This document shows positions 19,763 to 29,009 of a stretch of 64,000 nucleotides of DNA, in pieces. The notes beneath the pieces were generated by a model. That model saw only the letters and a program-made list of their open reading frames with translations. It had not been told where the DNA came from and ran no database searches. Numbering within the stretch: position 1 is the stretch's first letter; each line of letters opens with the position of its first letter. Where the stretch lies: assembly GCA_947496535.1 (NCBI GenBank), contig CANMDE010000004.1, forward strand, positions 186,001 through 250,000. The letters run 5' to 3'. Source of the stretch: an uncultured Paracoccaceae bacterium (GTDB lineage Bacteria; Pseudomonadota; Alphaproteobacteria; Rhodobacterales; Rhodobacteraceae). The translations under genes were made by a program, and so were the position numbers.

Positions 19763-20350
19763 TCAAAAAATGTCTTGCGAAACCGACGTCATAGGATGGG
19801 TACTTGCATCCATCTCCGCTAAAAACGCCGCCACGTCCGACCGGCTGCGCAACCGCGCCGCCGGCACACTAGTCCCAGCCAAAGCGCCCTCCACCGCCGC
19901 CGCAAACCGATCCTTCTCCGCAACCGCCCGCCACGCGAACCGCACCTGCCGCACCCCCGGCCAACCGCGATTGCCGGGCGGATGCTCGGGGCGGGTTCGG
20001 CCAAAATATCGTAGATTTCGCCAAAGAATACGGCGCAAACGCAAACCGGCAGGCATATCCAGCCAGACGACCATTTCGGCACGGGCCAGCACAGCATCCA
20101 ACAGGATAGACGGCCCGCCCTCGAGCACCCAGCGTTCTGCTGTAATGGCCCGTGAAATCTCGGCCTGCACCGCTGATCTGGGACGTTGCTGCCACCGTGT
20201 AGTCAGCGCCAACGCATCCTTGCAAATGACCCGTGCATCAAGACGCGCAGCAAGTTGCCTGGCCATCCATGTCTTGCCCGCACCATTCGCACCAACCACC
20301 ACAACCCTTGAAAAACAAAGCCCCCCGAAATCGGAGGGCTTGTTGATCAC
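19763..20350 (-). CDS. P-loop kinase-like ATPase (adenylate kinase/topology-modulation type)
   Basis: The protein has a P-loop GANGAGKT (residues 20-27 of the longest form), KDAL about 17 residues later, a Walker-B-like MVVWLDMP, and an arginine-rich lid-like segment (RLRRILWRNLRYFG). This layout resembles small nucleotide kinases annotated as 'adenylate kinase' or 'topology modulation protein'. Substrate unknown. The longest start is a GTG at 20350 overlapping the DUF4167 stop. The first 14 codons, however, coincide with a strong terminator hairpin, so a GTG nearer 20302 may be used. The true start is uncertain. Confidence 0.75.
   Translation of the reverse strand: MINKPSDFGGLCFSRVVVVGANGAGKTWMARQLAARLDARVICKDALALTTRWQQRPRSAVQAEISRAITAERWVLEGGPSILLDAVLARAEMVVWLDMPAGLRLRRILWRNLRYFGRTRPEHPPGNRGWPGVRQVRFAWRAVAEKDRFAAAVEGALAGTSVPAARLRSRSDVAAFLAEMDASTHPMTSVSQDIF
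20310..20340 (-). terminator. Rho-independent terminator of the DUF4167 gene
   Basis: On the minus strand AGCCCTCCGA (20340-20331) pairs with TCGGGGGGCT (20328-20319) with one G-T wobble and a tight A/T loop, followed by TTGTTTTTC. It lies 7 bases after the DUF4167 stop and inside the 5' end of the next reading frame. Confidence 0.75.
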
Positions 20351-20877
20351 TCTGCGGCTTCTGGGGCTGGATCCCCTTCAGACGTTTGCGGGTCCGGGTT
20401 TGGCTTGCGCGGATTACGCGGCTTGCGCTGACGCGGTTTGGGCTTCTCTTCTGGTGTGTCGACAAGGCCAGCATCTGGCACACCGGCCTCTGCAACATCA
20501 GGTTGTTCCATGGATGAAGGATCACTGGCGGCGGCCTCTTGCGCTTTCAGGCGATCCTGACGCTCGCGGTCACGCTCAGCCTGACGTTCGCGGTTTTGCG
20601 CCTCTTGCTCTTCGCGGCGCTGGTCCACCTCGCGTTGGGCCTCTGCCAGCAGTCGGGTGTAGTGCTCCGCGTGCTGGGCAAAGTTCTCGGCATTCACCCG
20701 ATCACCCGACAACTGGGCATCACGATGAAGCTGATTATATTTCTCGATAATCTGCTGTGGCGTGCCGCGCACCTTGCCATCAGGACCCGAGCTGTCAAAA
20801 ACCCGGTTGATGATGTTCCCGCCCGAGGGCCGGTTATTGCGGTTCTTATTCCGCGACCGTGACTTCGATGATCTCAT
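20347..20877 (-). CDS. DUF4167 domain protein
   Basis: This 176-aa basic and charged protein begins MRSSKSRSRNKNRNNR and contains the conserved INRVFDSSGPDGKVRGT...IIEKYNQLHRDAQLSGDRV region. This identifies DUF4167, found almost only in alphaproteobacteria next to prmC-prfA. A Glu/Arg-rich coiled segment and a Pro/Lys-rich disordered tail follow. Basic N-termini of this kind suggest RNA or ribosome binding, but the function is unknown. The ATG at 20877 is preceded by GAAAG; a longer start at 21018 has no family support. Confidence 0.9.
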   Translation of the reverse strand: MRSSKSRSRNKNRNNRPSGGNIINRVFDSSGPDGKVRGTPQQIIEKYNQLHRDAQLSGDRVNAENFAQHAEHYTRLLAEAQREVDQRREEQEAQNRERQAERDRERQDRLKAQEAAASDPSSMEQPDVAEAGVPDAGLVDTPEEKPKPRQRKPRNPRKPNPDPQTSEGDPAPEAAE

Positions 20878-21086
20878 AAATGTGCTTTCAAGCCTTTGGC
20901 TGTCGTTCGCTGGCCGCGTGTCGCGCAGTATTTCTGCGGTTATAATATATGGCCTTGCGATGTTTTGGCGACTGACCGGGGTGAGGTGCGAAAACGCCTC
21001 TTCCCTTCCGATAACCATGATTAAACATGTGAACGGCGGTAAGACAAGTGTAAATTGTCAAAACAGGTAGAATTACACAGTTAAAT

Positions 21087-21938
21087 TCATGTCTGGGGAT
21101 CGATGTCGGCCTTTTCTCCCACCACAACGCGGTCCCGCCCATCCAGATCAGGCAGAACACGGACAGACACAAGACCGGCCTCTTCCATCATGGTCGAGAC
21201 ATCGGCAGCCTGTGTCGGGCCAATCTCAACCAGCAACCGCCCACCTGGCGTCAAATGTGCGGGAGCGCCCGCCACAATCCTGCGATAAGCAGACAACCCG
21301 TCCCCCTCATCCGTCAGTGCCATACGTGGTTCATACAACCGCACTTCAGGTTGCAGAGCATCCATTTCATCCGCAGCAATGTAGGGAGGGTTGGACACAA
21401 TAAGATCAAATTGACCAACAACTGATGCAAACCAATCCGAAACCTCAAAGCCCAAACGATCCTCAACACCGTGCGTCTTTGCGTTCTGGATTGCGACAGA
21501 CAACGCCTGCTCTGACAAATCCGTCGCGATCCCGGTGGCGGCGGGGCATTCAGCCAGCAAAGTCACAACAATCGCGCCGCTTCCCGTGCCCAGATCAAGC
21601 ACAACTTTGAAGTCACGCTTAAGAGCCTCCAAAATCATACACTCCGTCTCGGGACGCGGATCTAGAACACGTTCATCAACGAAAAAATCGCGTCCAAAGA
21701 AACTGCGCCGACCAAGAATATGACTTATCGGCTCTCCCGCTTTGCGACGAGACGCCATGACATATGCACTCTGCAGCACATCTTCGCTTAGATCGTCTTG
21801 CGCCAACAAACTCATGCGCTCATGAGGGACCGACATAGCATGCGCTAAAAGAAGACGCGCCTCTCGCGCTGCATTCGGAATCCCATCACGCAAGAAATCA
21901 GAGGTCAGGGCGCGTAATCCGCCCTGAACCGTCGTCAC
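21087..21938 (-). CDS. prmC: Peptide chain release factor N5-glutamine methyltransferase
   Basis: This 283-aa SAM-dependent enzyme methylates the glutamine of the GGQ motif in release factors. Seen are the SAM-binding [11 protein letters not shown] and the substrate-binding NPPY ([10 protein letters not shown]), plus an N-terminal helical domain. The start overlaps the prfA stop by 4 bases, so substrate and modifying enzyme are translated from one message. Confidence 0.96.
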   Translation of the reverse strand: MTTVQGGLRALTSDFLRDGIPNAAREARLLLAHAMSVPHERMSLLAQDDLSEDVLQSAYVMASRRKAGEPISHILGRRSFFGRDFFVDERVLDPRPETECMILEALKRDFKVVLDLGTGSGAIVVTLLAECPAATGIATDLSEQALSVAIQNAKTHGVEDRLGFEVSDWFASVVGQFDLIVSNPPYIAADEMDALQPEVRLYEPRMALTDEGDGLSAYRRIVAGAPAHLTPGGRLLVEIGPTQAADVSTMMEEAGLVSVRVLPDLDGRDRVVVGEKADIDPQT

Positions 21939-22990
21939 GCGCCCATCTCAGCCAACAACGTCGCCTGCGCATCCGCTTGCAAGGCACTGATGACCTCTTC
22001 CAGATCACCCTGCATGACCTGCCCCAACGAATAAAGCGTGAGGTTAATCCGGTGATCCGTCATGCGCCCCTGTGGGAAATTATAGGTTCTGATCCGCTCT
22101 GACCGGTCCCCCGACCCCACCTGAGACTTCCGATCAGCCGACCGTTCACTATCCACCCGCTGGCGCTCAAGATCAAACAGCCGCGTTTTCAGCACCTGCA
22201 TTGCAATTTCGCGGTTGCGGTGCTGCGACTTCTCGGCACTGACCACAATCAATCCTGTGGGAATATGCAGGATTCGCACAGCAGAATCCGTCGTATTCAC
22301 GTGCTGGCCACCGGAGCCTGATGCGCGCATCGTATCAATCCGCAGATCAGACGGGTCAATGTTAATATCCACGTCCTCGGCCTCTGGCAGAACGGCGACA
22401 GTCGCGGCAGAGGTGTGAACACGCCCCTGACTTTCGGTCTCTGGCACGCGCTGCACCCGGTGCACACCGCTTTCGTACTTCAGTTTGGCAAAGACGCCTT
22501 CACCCGCAACACGGGCAACCACTTCCTTGATGCCGCCCAGTTCTGTCTGGCTTTCTTCAAGGATTTCAAACTTCCAGCCCTGCCTTTCGGCATAGCGCTG
22601 ATACATGCGCAGCAAGTCAGCAGCAAACAATGAAGCCTCATCACCCCCTGTCCCCGGCCTGATCTCCACCAATGCCGGGCGCGCGTCGGCCGCATCCTTG
22701 GGCAACAGCGCCAATTGCACATCATGCTCGGAGGATTCCAACTGCGCTTTCAGATCAGGCAATTCCGCCTCGGCCAGCTCCTTCATCTCAGGATCAGCCA
22801 GCATTGCCTCGGCATCCGCAATCTGGGTCACAAGGTCCTTGTAGGCCGTGACCGTCTCGACCACCGGGCGCAGCTCCGCATATTCGCGCCCAAGCGCGGC
22901 AATCTCGGACCCAGAGGCACCATCCGCCATCTTTGCTTCCAGAAACTGAAAGCGATCAATGATTTGTTCAATCTTTTCCGCAGCTATCAT
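21935..22990 (-). CDS. prfA: Peptide chain release factor 1
   Basis: This 351-aa protein recognises UAA and UAG stop codons and triggers peptide release. It carries the catalytic GGQ loop ([16 protein letters not shown]) and the length and layout of bacterial RF1. It is the first gene of a prfA-prmC-DUF4167 block and follows the DUF1499 gene by 18 bases, which may be part of the same transcript. Confidence 0.97.
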   Translation of the reverse strand: MIAAEKIEQIIDRFQFLEAKMADGASGSEIAALGREYAELRPVVETVTAYKDLVTQIADAEAMLADPEMKELAEAELPDLKAQLESSEHDVQLALLPKDAADARPALVEIRPGTGGDEASLFAADLLRMYQRYAERQGWKFEILEESQTELGGIKEVVARVAGEGVFAKLKYESGVHRVQRVPETESQGRVHTSAATVAVLPEAEDVDINIDPSDLRIDTMRASGSGGQHVNTTDSAVRILHIPTGLIVVSAEKSQHRNREIAMQVLKTRLFDLERQRVDSERSADRKSQVGSGDRSERIRTYNFPQGRMTDHRINLTLYSLGQVMQGDLEEVISALQADAQATLLAEMGA

Positions 22991-23008
22991 GACGTCCCGA
23001 TTGGACGA

Positions 23009-23446
23009 TCAGAGCGGCACCGTCAAGGGGCCGAGCACTGCAAGCCACTCGCGAATCCGTTCCGCATTGACGCCCAAATCGCTGCGACCAAAGCGCAAGC
23101 GACCATAGATCGTCAGCATATCATCCTCGACCCGAACGGTAGTGTAGTCGGGAAAGCCAATCAGCTTGGACCGGGTCTGAAACGTCATCATCCCATCCTC
23201 CACCGATCCAGCGATCAACTGCGTACGATCCGTGGCAAGGGCTACGTCCCGTACGGCAGACAGCACTTCGTCCTGTGACGCGGTCACACGACGCACTGCC
23301 ATAAAGCCACCGGTAGAAGGGTGATCGCCTAACCCTTTTCGATCCGATATTCCATGCCACTTGGCGGGGTCGGTTGGTGCCAAACGGATGTAGGTCAAAA
23401 GGACCAACAGCAATACAACAAGAACAATACCAATGTTGCTGATCAT
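23009..23446 (-). CDS. DUF1499 family protein
   Basis: This 145-aa protein has one N-terminal membrane helix (about 3-22) and a soluble domain with DUF1499 features (RVEDDMLTIYGRLRFGRSDLGVNAERIREWL at the C-terminus, the usual 'R-S-D-G-N-RI' pattern). It is probably membrane-anchored with the domain in the periplasm. An AGGAGA ribosome binding site precedes the ATG at 23446. Function unknown. Confidence 0.85.
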   Translation of the reverse strand: MISNIGIVLVVLLLVLLTYIRLAPTDPAKWHGISDRKGLGDHPSTGGFMAVRRVTASQDEVLSAVRDVALATDRTQLIAGSVEDGMMTFQTRSKLIGFPDYTTVRVEDDMLTIYGRLRFGRSDLGVNAERIREWLAVLGPLTVPL

Positions 23447-24029
23447 CAGGTTCTCCTCGTCATTTGCATGGCTTGTCTATTTGCGTATGCAGCGACATGC
23501 CTGCTCTACAAGCAAACCACAAGTGTTGGATAGGCAAAGCCTGCCATTGTCCAGTCCCATTTCTATAAGCCACTTTTGTGCAGGGTTTCTGGTATTGGCG
23601 GACGCATTCGACACCAATCCAGTCTTCCCACCTGCAGCGGCGATTGTTTCGCTTGGAATGCTAATTTGGCCAGGGTCACGCCCAATTCTCCACCCGCCAC
23701 AACAAAAACCGAAGTAAAGAGCAGCCGCTCGTCTGATTTCGAACCGAAGATAGTTAAACTTATTAGATGAAGGGTTTAAGAACGGATCGCCCCGAGTTGT
23801 TCCACGACCCGAACAACCTGCGGACCAATCCGTTAATCACTTTCGATTTATGAACCAGTAACCTATAGTTTATCGGCCGTCTAACTAAGGTTAAGTGACC
23901 ATACAACTTTGGTTTATTTTCGGTCTAATATATTGCTTTTTAACATTATTTTTGTTGCATGCCATAGTTTGAACACGATCAACTATGATGACAATTATGC
24001 GATGTTGTCATCGAAAAGAAAGTGTACCA
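23447..24029. other. 580-base non-coding gap, AT-rich on its right side
   Basis: I find no convincing gene here. The left half (23447-23720) is of ordinary composition and holds only short, unsupported frames. The right half (23720-24029) is clearly AT-rich and probably holds the promoter of the Tad-type genes that follow. Several TTAA-type words occur but none with the spacing needed for a confident CtrA site. Confidence 0.5.
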
Positions 24030-24431
24030 GTGAACATCAAAAATTTACGAAAACAAATGGGTGCGATCCGAAAGGATCAAGCGGGTTCAGCAACGATTGA
24101 GTTTTTGATCTGGTTACCAGTTCTGATGTTTTTCCTACTGCTCGTAGTAGATGTATCCTTCGTTCTTTTCGGCAAATCACAAGCACTGCGTATTATCCAA
24201 GACGCCAACCGGGCGGTCTCTGTAGGCGCCTTGGAAGTTCCTGAAGCTAAACAGTTTATCAGTGATTCTTTCGCGCCCTTCAGCTCTAATACGACTGTCG
24301 ACATGGGGGTTGTGGACGACAAGTTGATATCAACCACGTTTAGCTTCCCAATACAGGACCTTGCACTCACGTACTCTTTGCCTGGTAACGGTGACATTAC
24401 AATAACCGCCCAGCACTTCTTGGAGCTCTAA
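24030..24431 (+). CDS. TadE-like minor pilin/pilus assembly protein
   Basis: The protein (133 aa from the GTG at 24030) has a short basic head followed by DQAGSATIEFLIWLPVLMFF, the TadE pattern: a charged leader, a conserved Glu in the first helix and a long hydrophobic segment. Such pseudopilins are processed by TadV-type prepilin peptidases and take part in Flp pilus assembly. The start is uncertain: GTG 24030, ATG 24060 or ATG 23985. No tadABC genes are in the window, so this pair is separated from the main tad locus. Confidence 0.75.
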   Translation: MNIKNLRKQMGAIRKDQAGSATIEFLIWLPVLMFFLLLVVDVSFVLFGKSQALRIIQDANRAVSVGALEVPEAKQFISDSFAPFSSNTTVDMGVVDDKLISTTFSFPIQDLALTYSLPGNGDITITAQHFLEL

Positions 24432-24432
24432 A

Positions 24433-25841
24433 ATGGCCAAATTCCCTAAAATAAAACGTTATGATGGTCAGTCATTTCGTGAGAGCGAAGAAGGTGGCAT
24501 GACTATACTAGCGCTATCTTTCTTGTTGCTGCGATCATCGGAGCATTTGGGATAGATGTGGCCAATCTCTACGCCTCCCGTGTTCAATTGCAAACGGCTG
24601 CGGATCAGGCAGCACATGCGGCAATATACAATCGCAACCGCAATTTCATGACCGAAGACGAAGCCAAGCAGGAAGCACTGACTGTTATCAGCAGCTTGGT
24701 ACCCAGCGAGCGTTATGGAGATACGCTTTCCAAAGGCAACATCGAATTCGGCATCTGGGACGCCGAGAAAAGGGCTTTCACCGCAATGCCAGGATCCCGC
24801 GCAGCTGTTCGTGTGAAGACCAACTTCCTCGAGGCGAATGACAATGCGGTCAAAAGCTATCTGTTTAAACTGGTAGGTTTCGATCAGTTCGACATTATCA
24901 CTAGTTCGACTTATACATCCTACTTGCCCGGCTGCCTAAACGAAGGTTTCTTGGCAGAGGGCGTGGTAGATTTGCAGTCCAACAACACCTATTCAAACGG
25001 GTTCTGCATCCATTCAAATACCCACGTATCACTCAACAGCAATAACACCTTCGACGCAGGCACTGTCGTTTCAATGCCCGATTTGGACAATCTGGGCCTG
25101 CCACAATCTGGTTTTTCGACAAATGACGGTCTGGAAGCCGCTCTACGATCTGCCAGCATGAACCTCAATATTCTCAACGACGTTGAGAAAATGATGACAG
25201 CGTTCAAAACTTACTCAATTGAAGCCGACACCTACATCTACCCCGACACCTCGACCGTCGAGGGTGCAGCAATGAATGATAGGCCGGATTATACGCGGGT
25301 GAACCCGAAATATATCACGAGCGACACTGTTATCGATTTGTCTGTAACCGCCAGTGGTGTAATAACTGCGAATGAATTGACGCCCGGACGAATTCATCTG
25401 ATCTCCTGCGACGGTCCACGATTGAACATAAACGGCACCGCAGCTCCAATATCCGAGGTCGTGATCGTGTCACCTTGCGAAATCAAATTTGCGGCAGGCT
25501 CAAAGATTCAGGACGCAATTGTCGCGACGACAGATATTTCAGATACTTCAATGAATGCGCCAGCGGAACTGATCCTGGGACACAGCGACGATTGCGCCGA
25601 AGGTGGTGAAGTATTGCTACTATCACTCGGAGGCATGTCTTTTGCGGCAGATCTTCACCTTTATGGCGCGCGTTTGATAGCTCTTGGACCGATCAAGTTT
25701 GCCGCCAATGCTGACGGGCTCCATGGGGCATCCATGATATCGGCAAAGACAATAGAAGGAACATCCAACATGAATATGCGTCTCTGCGACGGCGGCATGG
25801 ATGAACCCTCTCAATTGCCCTACTACCGCATGACACTCTAG
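24433..25841 (+). pseudogene. TadG-like pilus protein with an apparent frameshift
   Basis: The gene begins at the ATG at 24433, one base after the TadE-like stop. The first frame reads MAKFPKIKRY...EEGGMTILALSFL and then stops at 24553-24555. The conserved continuation VAAIIGAFGIDVANLYASR...LQTAADQAAHAA is in another frame from 24525. One base appears to be missing between about 24517 and 24526. Together the two parts form a normal Tad-domain N-terminus (helix plus ID-ANLYASR) followed by about 380 residues rich in Ser, Asn and Thr, as in TadG-related proteins. The long second frame (24558-25841, GTG) remains open for 427 codons, so the damage is recent, is a sequencing error, or is bypassed. 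Confidence 0.7.
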
Positions 25842-26032
25842 CCACCACTCAACGGCACACTACATGTGGCGGTGCGTACACCTCCGCCATTTGGGCAAAC
25901 AGGTGTTGGTCCTTTGAGCCATTTTGCATCAAAGGACCAGCATCGCACCTCTTTCTCCATAAGTCTTTTGGCAACACCTCTGCCCCTTGTCGTTTCCGCT
26001 GTAGCACAATGACAGACACTTAGCTTGCGCAT
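25838..26032 (-). CDS. Possible 64-residue cysteine-containing protein
   Basis: The frame begins at an ATG (26032) with a perfect AGGAGG Shine-Dalgarno sequence 5 bases upstream and ends in the stop codon of the convergent Tad gene. The product is basic with cysteines at 7, 9, 31, 46 and 57 (CHC near the start, VCPNGGG and ATCS near the end). I recognise no family. The main support is the ribosome binding site. Otherwise the region 25842-26223 would be an empty 380-base gap. Confidence 0.4.
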   Translation of the reverse strand: MRKLSVCHCATAETTRGRGVAKRLMEKEVRCWSFDAKWLKGPTPVCPNGGGVRTATCSVPLSGG

Positions 26033-26223
26033 TAGACCTCCTCTCGCACATGATCCCCCTTCTAAGCGGATACCAAACGCGGTTTTCTGGTCTTAAACCA
26101 GCCCCCTACTTTCCTCAGGCGAGTTCAAGCAGATATAAGATCAAGTGGGGCACCCAATTCGACACTACCGAGCAATGCAGACATATGTACTCGCATGTAA
26201 ATTTCGATACGTATTCCGTATGC

Positions 26224-27165
26224 TCATCTATAAACCACACCCGGCAGCACCGACAGCATCTCAAACATCAGGTTCGCCCCAACCAGCGCGGTATTCCCGC
26301 TCGGGTCATAGGGCGGCGACACCTCGACCAGATCGCAACCAACGATGTTCAATCCCCGCAGCCCCCGGATGAGTTCCATCGCCTGCGGCGTGGTTAGTCC
26401 ACCGATCTCCGGCGTGCCTGTTCCGGGCGCATAGGCCGGGTCCAGACTATCGATATCGTACGAGATATAGGTCGGCTGATCCCCGATTTTCGCTTTGATG
26501 TCCGCGGCCAACGGGGCCAGCGACTTATGCCACAAATCAGGCGCGAGGTATTGGTTGAAGCCCCAACCCGCAGCTTCCGCAAAATCATCCGCCGTATAGC
26601 CCGTTCCGCGCAAGCCGATTTGAAATACACGGTTCGGCGTGATCAGCCCCTCTTCATAGGCGCGGCGAAAGACGGTGCCGTGTGTCTCGCGTTCGCCAAA
26701 CATCTCGTCATTCACATCGGCATGGGCATCCACATGGACCAAAGCCAAAGGCCCATGCTTTGCCGCAACAGCCCGAAGGACCGGCAGAGTTAGCGTATGA
26801 TCCCCGCCCAAGGTCATCGGAACAAAATCATGCTTCAAAAACGCTGCGTAACTATCTGTAATAATGCGAATACTATCGCTCAGGGAAAATGTGTTTATGG
26901 GCAAATCACCCAAATCGGCACATTGCAACGCATCAAAGGGGGCTGCCCCGGTCTGAATATGATAAGGCCGGATCATGGCGGATTGCTCGCGCAGTTGCTT
27001 CGGTCCCATCCGGGTGCCGGATCGCCAGGATGTCCCAATATCCATCGGAATGCCGATAAACCCGACATCCAGCCCGGCGGGCGAGGTCGCCTCGGGCAAC
27101 CGCATAAATGTCTGTGGCCCCGAGAACCGGGCCAGATCATTACCGCTGATAGGTTGGTTCGGCAT
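26224..27165 (-). CDS. speB: Agmatinase-family ureohydrolase (first paralogue)
   Basis: This manganese enzyme hydrolyses a guanidino compound to urea and an amine; agmatine to putrescine is the best-known reaction. The three metal-site motifs are clear: GGDHTLTLP, VDAHADVND and SYDIDSLDPAYAPGTG. The length is about 313 aa. Two ATGs are adjacent (27168 and 27165); GGAGG is at a better distance from the second. It overlaps the stop of the upstream paralogue, so the two are co-translated. The exact substrate (agmatine, guanidinobutyrate, guanidinopropionate) cannot be read from sequence. Confidence 0.9.
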   Translation of the reverse strand: MPNQPISGNDLARFSGPQTFMRLPEATSPAGLDVGFIGIPMDIGTSWRSGTRMGPKQLREQSAMIRPYHIQTGAAPFDALQCADLGDLPINTFSLSDSIRIITDSYAAFLKHDFVPMTLGGDHTLTLPVLRAVAAKHGPLALVHVDAHADVNDEMFGERETHGTVFRRAYEEGLITPNRVFQIGLRGTGYTADDFAEAAGWGFNQYLAPDLWHKSLAPLAADIKAKIGDQPTYISYDIDSLDPAYAPGTGTPEIGGLTTPQAMELIRGLRGLNIVGCDLVEVSPPYDPSGNTALVGANLMFEMLSVLPGVVYR

Positions 27166-28130
27166 CATGCCCTCCGGTTCCAAAGAGCCAGACAACAAAG
27201 TTCCATCGCCACATGGGCCCCTGCAATCGCGGTGGCCCCGGTCGTATCATAGGGCGGCGACACCTCCATCACATCGCCCCCCACCATGTTGATCCCGGCC
27301 AGATCCCGCAGCATCGCCGCGGCCTGCCAGGATGCCAGCCCACCCCAGACGGGAGTTCCCGTGCCGGGGGCAAAGGCCGGGTCCAGCGCATCAATGTCAA
27401 ACGTCACATAGGTCGGGTGATCGCCGACGATGCCCTTGATACGTTCGACTAAATAGGAGGTGCCATACTCATGGCAGCTACGGGCATCGATGTAAGACAT
27501 CCCCAGATAGTCGTTACACTCGGTCCTGATGCCGACCTGCACCGATCGGGTGACATCAATGATACCAGCCTTCACGGCCTTATACATGAACGTCCCATGG
27601 TCAATCCGGTCAGGGTCGTCATCGGGCCAAAGGTCCGAATGCGCATCAAACTGGATCACCGACATCGGGCCGTATTTAGCGGCATAGGCCCGCAATATCG
27701 GCAAGGTAACAAAATGGTCACCACCCAGCGTCACAACGCCAGGCCCAGCAGACAATATCCCTGCAATATGCGCCTCGATCAGCGCGGGAACGCCGGGCAC
27801 ATTGGCATAATCAAACGCCACATCACCGTAATCGACGATGGAAAACTCCGACAAGGGATCAAACCTATCCCAGCCGTAAGGGGGATCGTAAGGCTGCAAA
27901 CAAGACGCCTCGCGGATGGCCCGCGGCCCAAACCGCGTGCCGGGGCGATGCGTCACGGCCTGATCGAATGGAACACCTGTGACCACCAGATCGGCGCCAG
28001 CCAAATCCTTGGTATAGGCGCGGCGTAGAAATGAGGTCGCACCGCCGAAGGTATTCTCATAAGCCAGCCCGCGTCGGTCTGAGCGCGTAAAAGCCAAATC
28101 CACCTGCCCCTTGGCATCTTCAAGCGCCAT
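27165..28130 (-). CDS. speB: Agmatinase-family ureohydrolase (second paralogue)
   Basis: This 321-aa protein has the ureohydrolase metal motifs GGDHFVTLP, FDAHSDLWPDDD and TFDIDALDPAFAPGTG. It differs from the downstream paralogue in the metal-loop flanks (SDLW rather than ADVN) and has an N-terminal extension of about 25 residues typical of the classic SpeB group. It is the first gene of the pair and diverges from the outer-membrane protein gene at 28337. The two probably act on different guanidino substrates; that is inference. Confidence 0.92.
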   Translation of the reverse strand: MALEDAKGQVDLAFTRSDRRGLAYENTFGGATSFLRRAYTKDLAGADLVVTGVPFDQAVTHRPGTRFGPRAIREASCLQPYDPPYGWDRFDPLSEFSIVDYGDVAFDYANVPGVPALIEAHIAGILSAGPGVVTLGGDHFVTLPILRAYAAKYGPMSVIQFDAHSDLWPDDDPDRIDHGTFMYKAVKAGIIDVTRSVQVGIRTECNDYLGMSYIDARSCHEYGTSYLVERIKGIVGDHPTYVTFDIDALDPAFAPGTGTPVWGGLASWQAAAMLRDLAGINMVGGDVMEVSPPYDTTGATAIAGAHVAMELCCLALWNRRA

Positions 28131-28336
28131 ATCACATTCCTTTGCCCAATTTCACAGCCCGGTAAGCAGTCCGCACGATAGAACGCCAAGATCAATGCTG
28201 ACGCAAGCAAGACACTGACGCGACGGCAGGAACAATGACACCAAAATTGGACTAATCCTGCCACATTTTGACCACAGCTCAATGGTGATTGCACGTTCCA
28301 TTCTCATAACGACGACTCAACCCAACGGAGACCAAC

Positions 28337-28927
28337 TTGTTTAACACAGTGAAGAAAATCACACTGGTTCTCGCGACCCTCGCCCCTACAACAGCACTGG
28401 CCGACTGGACCGGCGGATATGTGGCGCTGACCTATGGCCAAACCAGCAACGGTGAATTTGATATCGATTTCGAAAGCAGCGCCACCGACATCGCGGATAG
28501 CGACATCATCGGCGGTGCCTTTGGCTATTTGCGGCAGAATGGGGCTTTCGTCTCCGGTACCGAAATTGCCTTTAGCCAAGCCGAAGATGCCGACCGCATT
28601 GGTGGCTCCCGCTTCGTCGAGGTCGACGGCTTGATCTGGGACATCAAGTATCGCGTTGGCTATGCAGCGCAGGACTTCCTGCCCTACGCAAGCGTGGGCG
28701 TTTCCTCTATCGGCTTGGGCGGCGATGATGTCGATATTACAGGCTCTGGCTGGGGCTTTGGTGTAGGGGCCGATTACCTGATTAGCGACCGCCTGATCCT
28801 CGGGGTTGAATACTACGCACGTCGAACTCGCGGTACAGCCGAAACCGGCAGCGGGACGTTCGCCACAACCGGCGATTTTTCGACCGACATCGACAGCATT
28901 TCGCTCCGGGTTGGCTACAAATTTTAA
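28337..28927 (+). CDS. Outer-membrane beta-barrel protein
   Basis: This 196-aa protein has a signal peptide (about 1-22, ending TALADW) and alternating hydrophobic strands ending in LRVGYKF, with a C-terminal Phe typical of outer-membrane insertion. It resembles small OmpA/Opa-like barrels (eight strands). The TTG at 28337 has GGAG 6 bases upstream, so it is preferred to GTG at 28349. A strong terminator follows 20 bases after the stop. Function unknown; perhaps a porin or adhesin. Confidence 0.8.
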   Translation: MFNTVKKITLVLATLAPTTALADWTGGYVALTYGQTSNGEFDIDFESSATDIADSDIIGGAFGYLRQNGAFVSGTEIAFSQAEDADRIGGSRFVEVDGLIWDIKYRVGYAAQDFLPYASVGVSSIGLGGDDVDITGSGWGFGVGADYLISDRLILGVEYYARRTRGTAETGSGTFATTGDFSTDIDSISLRVGYKF

Positions 28928-28948
28928 GCTGTAAATAATGCAATCAAA

Positions 28949-28974
28949 GCCGCGCCCCTTGGCGCGGCTTTTTT
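28949..28974 (+). terminator. Strong rho-independent terminator
   Basis: GCCGCGCC (28949-28956) pairs with GGCGCGGC (28961-28968) over a CCTT loop and is followed by TTTTTT. It ends the outer-membrane protein transcript. Confidence 0.92.
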
Positions 28975-29009
28975 GTTTCGATAGCCTTGCCTTAACCAAG
29001 CGAGGCGCC

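Noticed and set aside
23720..24029. CtrA-type TTAA boxes before the Tad genes
   Set aside because: TTAA words are present but none has the TTAA-N7-TTAA spacing; AT richness alone explains them.
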